This document shows, in pieces, positions 11,738-23,814 of a stretch of 64,000 bases of DNA (the stretch's first letter is position 1; each line of letters opens with the position of its first letter). The notes beneath the pieces were generated by a model that had not been told where the DNA came from, made no database searches, and worked only from the letters and a program-made list of their open reading frames with translations. Source of the stretch: Nyssa sinensis (taxonomy: Eukaryota; Streptophyta; Magnoliopsida; Cornales; Nyssaceae); the NCBI GenBank assembly GCA_008638375.1, contig CM018032.1, positions 57,231,382 to 57,295,381 on the forward strand. Reading direction: 5' to 3'. A program made the translations under genes and the position numbers.

Positions 11738-13520
11738 AACCGTTACCATAAAAATTCTGACAGACCCACCACCACCATGCCTTCTTTGGCCTTGAGAAGG
11801 ACCCTCCAAACACTCCCCTGGGCAAGCGTGCTAAGAAATAATGCCCTCCGCTGTGTCGTCAATCCATCCAAAATGCAGATAGAAGGTTCTGTTGATGGTT
11901 CTAAGAAAAGCACCTGATGGTTTAGCTGCCAACAAGACCTTTTCTCCCGAGACGGACGAAAATTGTATTGCATGGAGAAAGAAGATTGCGATACGGGGGG
12001 GAAAGAAATAAAAGGGAAAAGTGGGGGTAAACTTGATATGAAAAAAATAATAATAATGCTACATCACCATTTTTGGACCTAATCTCAGTCAAATTAAAAA
12101 ATAAGAAACTTTTTTTAGGGACCTTTCAATAATTAATTTTAAGAAGTAATGGCCAGCAATTGTGTTTTGATAATCAAATGAACACAGCAACAAACCACTG
12201 CTAAAATTTAGGCAAGTTGCCACTTTAACACTCATTTCTCCTTCTTGGTCCCCAATAATTTGGTCCATTTCTATTGGCCTCCTCATTCTATGTTCTTGAG
12301 TCTGGTCAAAGAATTTCAAGAAAAAAAAAAAAAAGCAAATCATATCTTTCTATTGAAGAGACTGCTTAGTCAAACACGAGGTACAACTGTACTGGTGGCT
12401 AGATGATTAGTATTGTGACAGCTAATTTTATCTGATCCGACCCGACTCGGGTTACTGCCCTACAAAGAATTTGGCTGTCCAATTCAATCGGATGGAAAGT
12501 TGGCAGTTGATCCTGAGGACATCATCAAACCTATTGGCCAATTGGCCTCATGTAGGTAGGTCTTCGGCATCCAAATGATTTAAAGTTAAGAGAGTTTCAG
12601 ATTTTAAAAAATTGAATTATTGAAGAATGAAATTTAAAGAATTAATTATGATATAATTAATTCTTATTCAGAGTGTTTTGATAAAAATTTGTATAAAAAT
12701 GATTCTCTATTACAATTTTTTTTTAATTTTTTTATTGTGTATATTGGATAATGTGAAAGGAAAGAACACATAGATCAAACTAGTAAAATGTCAAAGTTAT
12801 ACAGAGAACTAAGATATATATATATATATATATATATTTTTAACTTTTTTCAAACTTCATTTTGCAACCACGATTTAATGGATTCCATTGTAAAAACGTG
12901 ATTTTGAAAGAAATTGTCAAACGCCAAATTCAAGCAACTTTCAAATAGTTTTTGGTTGGTTTCTAGACATTCCTTCAACATGCAAATACAAAATTATATC
13001 AAGCAATTAGCTTACAAGAACATAAAGTGGAAATGAGCCAAGATTTTCCACCAGTTATCATGCTGACAACTTACATACGTAGTCGATCACATGGTCTCAG
13101 TTGTGAATACATTTTTTGTCTGTCCCGATCGACCTCTCTTTTCAAATTCAAATTTTTTTTTTTTTTTTTGGACAATATTTGATTTCAAATTAGATTTGAA
13201 GAATCTCATTTTATCTATGTTACGTGTGTAATCACATAAATATTATGTGAATATTTAGTTGTAACTAAAAATTAATAATTAAATAAAATTTAAAAGTACA
13301 TATGCATTGTATACTTTTCAGATTATGATTAAGACACGTACTCAAATAAAAAGATATTTCTCGTACCTGATTTGGAAGTAAATGTTGTTCAAAACTTATA
13401 TGTATACCAACAATTTAATAAAACGCCCCAACCAAGCCAACTAAACAAGATTAGTTACTCATCCAAACTATTTCTAACTTTCCATCCAAATATGTGCAAT
13501 CAAAACAATCTTTTTTTTTT
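11738..13520. other. Intergenic region, no gene supported
   Basis: GC content rises slightly near 11740-11990, but neither strand gives a recognisable protein. A TA repeat lies at 12813-12837 and a poly-T run at 13152-13169. Confidence 0.35.
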
Positions 13521-13521
13521 T

Positions 13522-13640
13522 TTTAAAGCGAGCCACAGGATAAGCACCTTAACAAGCTTAGGCCCCAGGTTTAAATCTCATAAAGTGAAAAATTCTTTGA
13601 AATCACTTTCCCCATAAGTGTAAAAGCCTTGCGCGTAATT
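13522..13640 (+). mobile_element. SINE-like piece
   Basis: AAGCGAGCCACAGGATAAG (A-box-like) and CCAGGTTTAAATCTC (B-box-like, 13565-13579) lie about 40 bases apart, as in Au-type plant SINEs. The head is preceded by a poly-T run. Boundaries are uncertain. Confidence 0.4.
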
Positions 13641-14019
13641 GCTAGAATCAAAAGGGCTCCGATTTATGATCCAATTATGCGATCAAAGATTACAGTTAGT
13701 AAAGTCAATCTAGGCTACAATAACAATTTCATAAATAATTACCCTCATTTTTGTAATAAATAATTGGGTCATGCGGCTAATCGTCCATGAAAAGTACTAA
13801 AATTATTATCTAGTCCAAGTCTAAACATATTAACCCATAAAGTTAAATAGTTATTCAATATCAAAAATGCCATTTTCATTAAATTTTTCATGAAATCAAG
13901 AGCAGTTATAATATTTTTTTTGCAAATCGTTAAAATTCAATAACTTGAAATTTATAAATCTATTTGTAATAAAAATTATATATTTAGATTCTAAATATCG
14001 AGATCTATTAAATAAGATC

Positions 14020-14024
14020 CATAT
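14020..14024. repeat. Target site duplication CATAT, left copy
   Basis: CATAT precedes the TGTCACGACCC end of the solo LTR and recurs immediately after its other end at 18459-18463. Confidence 0.65.
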
Positions 14025-17000
14025 TGTCACGACCCGAAACCCACCCTATGTGGATCTCGAGGCCGTGATGCCAGTTAGCCACCTTGCCAGTTTTTTTCGC
14101 CGTCAATGCGACCAACTAAAGGCAACTTCTGAACTTTACAATGAATTGCATTCTAAATGTAGGGTCAAAACAGCGGAAATTAAAACCTTTTTAAATTGAA
14201 ATACAATTCATCCAAACACATCAGAGCACGTCTAAAATCAATCACCAAATATCTCTAAAGTATCGGTATACATGCTCCAATGCGTCTATTCTATATCAAT
14301 AAATTACTTAAAGCGGAAGTTACACCAATACAGTTCAGCTAATCAAACTCATCTCCAATGGTCAATAATCAGAATATCTGCAAGTACCACTTAATCATAG
14401 TGATCCGACATACTAGGCTAACCTCATCACTAATGATGTAATATTATGATACAATTGTGTACTTAACCCTACAGAGTACGTAGTCAACTTGGCTTGGGGT
14501 TCATCTCGTCAATGTCGTTCATCGTGCACCACTAGTTCCACTAGTTATTTCATTGCATTTCACCCCACACAATGTCACTTGAAAAATGTTAGATAAATGG
14601 AATGAGCTTAAACAAGCTCAGTAAGTAAATTCGTAGCTTTGCCATGAGCCTGGGTTAGTCTACAAGAATATAGAAGAAGGAGATAACAAATAACCAATAG
14701 CCAGTCACCAAGAGGTACAACAATGACCCAAGGGTCCAAAAGGCTTATCCCAAAATAAGAGACAAGAAGATAGTAATAACGAATCCAACAACCGGGATCT
14801 AGCCAATCATGATAATCTGCTGCCACAACAAATACAATAGTCAATCAAAAGTATAACATGCTTGCATAGAATATGATCATCCAGAGTGTACCAAAGATAT
14901 ATATCATCATCGAGTAAAGTATAACATGATCGTAATAATATGATCATTCACAAGGCATAGAATATGATCATTCAACGAGTACTTAAGATATATCATCATC
15001 AAATACTAACAACCCAGAATGTGTGAATCACCCAGGGCCCGGCATACCTCACTAAAACGCATGCTCAGATCCGCCTCGGTTCCTCGGGCTCTCTGAAAAG
15101 CGTTAGAGCTCTTTTCTCACAGGTCCCGTAGGACACAACAGACCCCAAAGGGTCTTTCCCTTACACAATTCTGTGAATAGATGGGCCGTTGTGACTAAGT
15201 ACAACCCTAAGCACATATAAAATATCATGATCGTGCTACTCTCCACAGGAACAAGGATATGGATCGCAGCTAGTCAGTTTGAGGCAACATAATATAACCA
15301 TAGCTTCACTCGCTATGTTACTGGGCTGCCGAGAACATAACCCGTTCAAGGCAACAATATATAACTATAGCTTTTTACAGCTATGTTATCGGGCTGCCGA
15401 GAACAACCATGTCTCAATCAACGATGCACAAGTGTATAGAACAAACAAGATTTCCAACAATAGATATATTACAAGATCATGACACGATATACAAGATGGT
15501 ATAAGCATGCTCAAGCATTGACAAGTCAAGATCGCAAAATGATATAAGCAAGCAAGTCGAACCCAAAGCACAAGCATGAACAAATAATCACAAGTCGATT
15601 CCCATCAATCAAGGAGATCAAGTTCATTGGGTAATCACGAGTAGATTGGCATCAATCAAGAATTCAGGTTCATCAGGTAGGAAATGGAGTACAAGTTTGG
15701 CAGTATATGCAAATAAATGTGATTGGCTGAGGAAGGACCACATAACAAAGTTCAGATTTACTTACCTCAGTTTCTTAGTGTCATATTCCCCATTTACAAA
15801 TACTCTGATGATCTCTAGATACTTCAGGCATATCCTCGCATAGCCTGAATAGTCATCATTATTTACAGACAAATCAGAATTCATTCATTCATGTCTTATT
15901 CATCATCTTAGGAGTCTATCAGATGGCCTATTACCCACTCACAGGGTTTCAACTTATGTTATTAAATTCCTTAAATAGGCTTAGCAACTGTCTAAATAAT
16001 ATTTTAAGTCATTTTGACTACAGTCGTTATCAATTAAGCGCTTATTTGACCTTAGAGGCAAAATGGTAATTTTGTCATTCTTGCCCCGGACCCTACCATG
16101 GTACTCAAAATAGCCCACATATCGTATATATGTATTTTGAGTCTTTTGGACTTCATTTGGTATCTACTTTTGATCATCGGGACACATCAATCATTTTTTT
16201 TCATTTTATACGTTGACTGTTTCGGAGTCATATTTGGCCCTTCGATTTTCATAATTACGCTTATGACAATTTATTAGACCAGATTGGCCTTTATTCGGCC
16301 TCTACTTTTCACTTACCACGTTCAGGGGTATTTTGGTCATTTTAGGTTTCGTGAGATTCTGACCGTGATTCATCATTTAACCATATATATGAGTCCACAA
16401 GTATTTGGGTTTCCATTGGTATCAATTTTGCCCAATTTGAACTTTATTTGGGCTTCGTACGGTATTAGGGGCATTTTGATAATTTCACAGGCCATAGCTA
16501 AATTTTCAGGGATCTCAGTTCATAAAATGGACCTCACCATTAGGTCCAGAGTATCCAACATAGTTAAATTAGACTATCTTTTGTGTTTTATTGGCCCTGG
16601 GTATCATTAGGGCAGTATAGTCATTTACCATTTACGTGTCCTTATTTTTCGAGGCTTAATTTTTTAAATTGGACTCTACCATTAAGTCCAGAATGCCCGA
16701 AATAGTAAAAATACACTATTCATTTATTTTATTTGGATTTCGTTTGACTCATTTAATGTCCAAGGGTAAAATAGTAATTTTATCTAATTAATAAAATAAT
16801 TAAAATTATTATTTTATTATTTAATTATTTTTCCAAGGGCATATTTGAATTTATTCTTTAAAATCTGGGCCACAATAAAAATAGCTAGAACAGTTGGGGT
16901 CAAAACGTAATTAAATGGAAAGTCTTGGGGTTCAAAACTAATTTCATAAAAAGGGGTTCAGAATCGTCCGGTTTTAGGGTTCAATCAATTGAACCGGTCC

Positions 17001-18458
17001 AAAACTCCTAAAACCAACCGGTTCACTTCCTTTCACTACATCATGCTGATGTCTCTATGACGTCAGCTCCATAATCAAAACGGTAACGTTTTGTTTAGTG
17101 TTGGGATCCGTTTTAAACGGTCAGGACCCGAACCAATTTTGACCTGATACCCGACCCAAAGACCCTCTTCTTCACCCGTCTTTCTGGCCACTGTTCCGTC
17201 ATCCCCTCTGTTACAGTCGTCGGAAACTACAGGTTTCCTCTTGATTTTTCTCACATTTTTCTAGTCTGATTTTCATGATTTTTGTATCAAACGAATCCTA
17301 AGACATTAGGTATTCTTTTGGTAACATTTTGGAGTGAAATCAGTCCCCCATTTCAATCGTCCAAACCAGTTTTCCGGCCATGTGCCGTTTCTAGTTTTTC
17401 GACCATATAATGGTCATTCTTTGATCATTTTACATTATTTCAGGTTTGCTAGCATCCTGAAACAATTTCTTACGCGTTGCGAATCGCAAAAGTAGATTAA
17501 ATTTTTGTTGAACTTCTTTGATTTCAGCCGTGGCTTACAGAACCAGTTTCTTCTATTTTTCTTCAAATTTTCTTACTGATTTTTGATGCCAAATCACAGG
17601 TACAGCAAGATAAAGGAGTTGACATCTTACCTCGGTTTCATGCATGACCCTAGAAGCTCTCATCTTCCTTCATGACCAACATGCACGGCTGCAACAACTT
17701 CTGCTTTTCCTTCCTTCCCTTTTCTTCCTCTCTTCCTCCTCAATCTCAGAAGCTTTCTCTCCCTCTATCACTCTCTCTCTGTATCTCTTGAAAGTGACCG
17801 AATTGTTGTAGTTGTGTGTGTGCGCATTTATATATATTTATATATATACACACACTTTCACTCAGCTTTTCAACTGCTCCACACTGCCATACCCACTCTC
17901 AACAGTTGCACCCACAGACATACAACAATTCTGATTTCTGCATTTCCATACCACACACGCAACATGAGGTACAACTATACATCATATATTATATTTTTCA
18001 TATATTTGATTTGATGTGTATGAAAGCCAATTGGTGGGTGTGGTGGTCTAATGAGGGGCTGCCACCTCATTTTGATAAATAAGAATTTATACATTATATG
18101 ATACATATATACATATCTTATGTATAACAAAGCATAAAAGTGCTTGTGGGCCAAGTGGTAAACTTTTGGGACTTTAAAACCTTGCCTCACTTGGTCAAGG
18201 GTTCAAGACTTGTCTATTGCTCTTTGGCCCTTTTTTCTATGTTTTTATCTTAAGGCCTTGTTTGGCTATCGAAATTTTATATTTTGCTCCAAACGATTTA
18301 ATTTTACAAATTGCATCGCTTCTTCGTGCATTTAATCATTTTACTAGTCTATTGTAATTTACTGGAAAGTCCCGATAAATTTTCTTATTTATTATTTATG
18401 TCGTGTCTAATTAATGATTAGCGAACTAATTATTAATTAATTGGGTCGGGGTGTTACG
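14025..18458. mobile_element. Solo LTR, 4,434 bp, probably Gypsy (Tekay-like)
   Basis: The block starts TGTCACGACCCGAAAC and ends GGGTCGGGGTGTTACG. It is flanked by perfect 5-base CATAT duplications, as made by an LTR-retrotransposon integrase. The last base is G where A would complete the usual TG...CA, consistent with one mutation. There is no gag, pol or primer site inside and no second LTR, so I read it as a solo LTR left by recombination. The length suits the long LTRs of Tekay-type chromoviruses, but family assignment is from memory of end motifs only. Orientation is uncertain; CT-rich leader-like DNA near 17690-17800 suggests plus. It carries a nested SINE at about 18140-18240 and a TA/CA repeat at 17826-17854. 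Confidence 0.65.
18138..18245 (+). mobile_element. tRNA-derived SINE inside the solo LTR
   Basis: TGGGCCAAGTGG (18147-18158) fits a Pol III A box and GGGTTCAAGACT (18199-18210) a B box. They lie about 50 bases apart and a T-rich tail follows. It lacks tRNA cloverleaf arms, so it is not a tRNA gene. Target duplications were not resolved. Confidence 0.5.
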
Positions 18459-18463
18459 CATAT
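18459..18463. repeat. Target site duplication CATAT, right copy
   Basis: This is the right partner of 14020-14024. Confidence 0.65.
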
Positions 18464-19490
18464 TGAATATGAAATTCTAAAGAAGAAAATCATTCTGAAA
18501 GTGTAAAATTCCGTCTCAACGAAAGTGTGAAATTTACACTTTCATAGTGAAAAACTTAGTCTCAGCCAAAAGTGTAAATTTTCACACTTTTCTACAATGG
18601 TAAAATTTTATAATTTTATAAAAATTGAGAAAATTTCATGGCCACATGTTGGATGCTCAAAATTGACTTTCAAAATTATGAAATTTTGTTCCCAAACAAA
18701 TAGTATTAAAAGCACAAGTGATTAAAAAATACTTAATTAAAAAATGTAAAAACTTTTTAATAATAACGAGTTTTGTATTTATTTTTAAAAAATAGTGCTA
18801 GACTACACGTGTATTGGTTTTTTCTTTCCTTTTTCTTTTTAATAAGTAAATAGCAAGCACCACCTTAGACCCCTGCCTAATCTTGAATCCTTATTCTTCA
18901 AATTGTTATCCACCTGCAATTTGAGAAAACTTTAAACCCAAATAATGTACAAACTTAACAATTAGTTGCTGGTCAAAGATGAATTAAAGAAACTCATGCA
19001 TGACCTTGCTTGCAGATCAAGTATAAGCAGACCACAAAATAAAGAATAGTGGCAAAACGATAATGGAAGACTCCAAAGATTTTGTGAAATTTTACACTTT
19101 TCACAATTATTGAGTTTTTAATCATTGCGTTTTAAATACTATTTTTTTTATACATTTACTCTACCTTTAAAGCATTTTTGAACATTTTACATGTGGCTCA
19201 AAAACTAAATAAAACTAATAATTTTTTTTTTTTTTAATTTTATGAAAGTGTAAAATTTTACACTTGCACTTTTGTTGAGATTAAATTTTTTTACTGAAAA
19301 ATGTAAAATTTTACACTTTTGTTATGACAAAATTTTATAATTTTAGATAGATTTTTTTTTTTTAAATTTCATATGCAATATATATCTTACTTAATAGATT
19401 TTGATTTTTTAAAATTTAAATATATAAATTTTATTAAAAACGAATTTATAATTTATTAGTTATTGAGTTTTAAAATCTTAAATTTTTTAT

Positions 19491-20115
19491 TTTAAACAAT
19501 GCACACCATTTCATGTACCTATTCTTAATTGATTAGGAGTTATTTTTTAGTTATTAAATATTTAAAAATTTTAATGAATTATTAAATTTAAATTGAGATT
19601 TAATGATAATTTTATATTTTTCGTGAAGTCTTGATTAATTTAAGTTTTTTTTTTTAAAAAGGGTCCAATCAGGTTTACTTTATCATAGACATTGGGGCAT
19701 TTTTTATATGCGTAATGTTATGCTTGGGTTAAAATTTTTACCAAAAATATTAACATAACTGATATAGTAATATTGTATTAGTTTTATATCATATCATAAT
19801 GTAATATAAAATTAATATAATATTATTATATTAACTGTATAAATATTTTTAATAAAATTATTGAATTAAGGTAGCATTACTGTTTATATTCCTATAAAAA
19901 AAAAAATGGAGGACGATATAGGATTTCGAATCTTTCTCGGCAATCGGCATAACGACCTTATTATGGCTGGAACGTTTCTTCCTTATTATAGCTGAAACGT
20001 TTCTTTCGTCAATCGTCTACAATTCCTTGTACTCGTGAATACGGTGAGGCTGTTACGCTCGACGCTGTTGGTTAGGGTTTGGCAGGGAGTGAGTGAGAGA
20101 AAAGACTCAGCAACG
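19491..20115 (+). promoter_or_regulatory. Upstream region of the unknown-function gene
   Basis: AT-rich DNA changes to a GC-richer leader from about 19925. A partial duplication (ATTATGGCTGGAACGTTTCT / ATTATAGCTGAAACGTTTCT) lies at about 19960-20008. The transcription start cannot be placed. Confidence 0.35.
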
Positions 20116-23100
20116 ATGGAGGAGGAAGATGAAAGGAGGGAAGCGACAATAGCATCGGCCCCTTCTTTACAGCCCAATTTCAAGCCCTCTGGCGTCAACC
20201 AAGCGCAGCTCACGAAATTCCAAGTACTTTCAAACCCCGAAAAATTACTATCTAATTTGTAAAATATGTGTTTCAACAATTATTCAGTGATGAATCTAAC
20301 GTTTTGTTAAGTTATGTGAGCCTCTTTCATATTTTTTTTGGAGTAACGTCGTAGATAATAATTACAGCAAGCTGCCAATTTTTCAAAGAAAAGATCTTAT
20401 ACTCTTGAATTTATCAAGAATAGAGAAATTGTATTTGAAACTTAGAGATTCATATTGTTACTCAAGTAGTTATTTTTTTCTGAATCTGCCAACTACCTTA
20501 GATTGTTGTACTAGAAATCTGGGATTGAAAATTGCCTTCATCCATCATGGGAGGGTATATGCGCCAAAAGAAGAAGAAATGTGAACTTTTTTATGGAGTA
20601 TTACGAGCAAAGAGAATGTGCACTATTTGTTTGATTGCAGTTTGTAGTTAAAAATGATCCGAGAAAGTATTTGTTGAATGGTGAAATTTGAATTATGATG
20701 GCATCTATGCTGTTATTTATTTGATGCATTACTAGTCGAAGAAAAATAATATTATATCCAATAGGAACAAGTAAATAAGAGAAAATTCAAAATACAATAA
20801 AGAATTTCAAAGAATACAGTTCTTCATGTTAGTGCCAATGTCAATGAGCTTTTGAATTTTTTTTTTTATCATTAAAAATAGTATATATATTGAAGGCATC
20901 CAAGAGGGGTGACCCGTAATTACAACCAAAAAAAAAGAGGATAGGCCACAAAAATCAAACCCCGAGATTCCCCAAAAACTCTACAAAAGAATTTATGTGC
21001 ATAGGAGTTCTCCTTAACCCAACAAAATAATAACCTCTTAAATAATCTTTGAAGCAAATGAACTTTTGAAATCTATGAAGCATATATACTTATATCAGAT
21101 ATTGATACTCCTCAAACACGTACTTGCAGATATGTGGACGATACTCTCTAAGCATATTCATTATTTGAAAATAAATTTTTTTATTTGGAAAATGTATCCA
21201 TACTTATTGGATGTTCTGAAACATTTGTGACATAAACATTTAGATCCAGTATTTCTAGTATAACATATGAATATAATGGAAAATATATCAATAGTTTCAA
21301 ATGCTCGGAGTATTTCTTAAGGAAGAAAAATGGAGATATAACGAGGGTAAATCATGTTAAATTTGATCGGGAGGTGGAGGAGGTGGGCTCTTTTCTCATA
21401 CACATTCAGAATTTTGGGGCATCGGTTGGAAGGGAAGACAAAATTGTGTGGAAGCTGCATAAGAAGACCTTTTTAGTGCGATCTTTCTATAGGAGCTTGA
21501 CAGATTTTGAGGTCTTGGCCTTCCCGTGGAACCTCATTTGGCATTCAAGGGCACCTTTTAGAGCCGCCTTTCTGTTTGGGAGGCCTCTTGGAAGGCTATT
21601 TTGACAACGGATAATATGAAATATAGAAGCTTTCACATGGCGAGCAGATGATATTTATGCAAAAAAGAGGAAGAGAGTGTTGATCATGTGCTCATTCACT
21701 ATCATATGGTTTTTTTTGCTAGTTTTGGTTTTTCTTAGGTAATGCCATGGACTATTAGGGAGCTTTTGTTGGCATGGTCAGGTTGCAAGATTGGGGGAGA
21801 TGCCAAGAATATTTGGAGGATGGCTCTAGTTTGTCTTATGTGGAGTATTTGGAAAGAAAGGGATAGGCGTATCTTTGAAGGCTTAGAGCAACCCGCTACA
21901 TCATTTAAAGATTATTTTTTGCGCTTGTTATTCTTTTTTTGGGCCATGAGGCTTATCTTGTAAATTCCATTCTGATAGTTGATATTTTGGGGTCGTGAAG
22001 ATCTATGTAAAACTAGAGTAAGTTGTATTTTTGGGTTTGCCTCCCTTAGGCACCTATTTATAACTTACCTTTTACTTTATCAAAAGCTTATTTATTATAA
22101 TACATTTATATATCATAACAAATATTTTTTAAAAAAATTATAAATTCATACATATACAGACACATACTTTACGTGTACTAATGTTTCCTCAACGTATCTA
22201 TATATCATATTTTTAGAATTTGATGCATCTCTTTGTGACTATGTTAATGTTGACATTAGTGATTTTGTGAAATAGCATGATTGAGGGAGCGAGAAAGTTG
22301 ATCTACTCACTTTTAATAGTCCATTCATGTTATCTTCCATTTAAATACAACCCCACCCCCCCACCTCCGAACAAAAAAAAAAAAAAAACCCCATAATATA
22401 CTTCCTTCTAATCTCATTCTTTTATTTATTGCCTTCATACCCTTTCAACAATTGATCTCAACTTCAGTTTGGACCCTCTCATTATATCTACTCTTATGAA
22501 CGTTCCTGTCTATTATCTATCTGTAAGTGGCAAACATGTTTTATTTTGGAAGGCTTATGAGGTAAACACCATTCTATGGGTTGTGATAGTGTGTAACCCA
22601 AGGCAGTAGTTAGTTTGGGTTTCAGGAATGTGGTGTCATAGAACAAACTCAAAAAAATTCTAACTATTCAATGGTTATGAAATGTCCTCTAAAACCTAAT
22701 ACTTTGCATCATTTGATCATTTGGAATAAGTAGAGACCTCATCCTAATGAGTGGGATTCCAACTCTTCTTGTTGGGTAATTCACGGATGTCTGTTGAAGG
22801 TAATATCTCAAAGCTATCCACCACTTGGTCTTCCTGGTTCAGTCACACAGGTTCCCATTGGGTCTTTCCTTAGGATATTACCTCTTTTTCTTTTAATTTT
22901 TTTCCCTAGTTTTCGCAGAACTAGAAGGAGAGTTCTTTGGAGGTTGGATAGTTTAGCCACTGTTTGGAGCATTTGGGAAGAGTGGAAGAAGATGCTATGA
23001 GAGTACATTTCATTCAGTTGCTTCTACTTACGAGAATGAAATTTTTAGCCTTGTTTTGAACTTCTAGTGGATGAATTTGAACGCCTATTCCCTTTTGAAC

Positions 23101-23778
23101 TTCTAGATTGCATGAATTTAATGGCCTATTCATCTTGTAGTTACAAGAGATTGGACTGTAGCAGGTCCTCTTATGTTGGGAACAATCAAACACTCCAGTA
23201 GGTTCTTTCAAATTGGATGCCTAAACTAATAATAATGATAAATAAATAAATAGATAAAGCCAAAGTTTTATTGGAAACCAGGGTCAGATAGGGGTAATAG
23301 CTTTGTGCAGAAGGCATTCTGGATGCTTTGTGTGTGTGTGCTCAGCTTTTTCAAGACCAGTCATGTAAGGGGAGTCTTGCCAATGCACAGCCCCTTGAAC
23401 TTCTGTTTGGTTTTGGAGAATGATTGACTTATAATATTGTCTGATATCTGATCTTCTGGGAAATATTTTGAATGTGGTCTTGTGGGCTAGAAAGAGGAAA
23501 AGTTAGGCCTAACAATTTATACATATTTTATTGTGGGATTTGTGATGTTGCCTCTTTGATGAGGTTGCTCTCTGTTGAATTCATTGTTTGGCTGATCGAG
23601 TTGTAGACTTTTAGCCCGCAGACGAGCTCAGCGACCACTTTGCTGATCTTCTTGGGAAATAATTTACCATCTTATTTTGTCCTTTGCAGTTCTAGTTGCT
23701 ATTGTAGTCTCATTCCCTTGTTTTTTTCTTTTATTTGTTGTCAAGGAGTAAATCTGATCCTCCTTTCCCTTTTCCCAT

Positions 23779-23814
<36 letters not shown>

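Larger units (their letters stand above)
13934..19490. mobile_element. Fold-back (long inverted repeat) element, split by a solo LTR
   Basis: The sequence at 13934-14024 plus 18464-18600 is, once the solo LTR is removed, an imperfect inverted copy of about 19215-19490. Shared words include CTCAATAACT / TTCAATAACTTG at the outer side, CTATTAAATAAGAT / CTATTAAGTAAGAT, ATATTG[AC]ATATGAAATT, and repeated GTGTAAAATTTTACACTTT towards the inside. The element would have been about 1.1 kb before interruption. No transposase is present. Outer boundaries are approximate. Confidence 0.55.

Noticed and set aside
11743..11973. 76-residue frame on the minus strand and 65-residue frame on the plus strand
   Set aside because: Overlapping on both strands, with no motif or splice context; GC content alone explains them.
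17814..18082. Open frames of 66 and 88 residues
   Set aside because: They cover a TA/CA repeat and CT-rich DNA inside the solo LTR.
18138..18245. Possible tRNA gene from A- and B-box words
   Set aside because: No acceptor, D, anticodon or T stems can be formed around the boxes; a SINE fits better. The same holds for 29968-30066, 44870-45010 and 63739-63983.
22794..23000. 68-residue frame in intron 1 of the unknown gene, possibly a further LINE piece
   Set aside because: Only a vague resemblance (WSIWEEWKK) and no continuity with the LINE at 21.3-22.1 kb.
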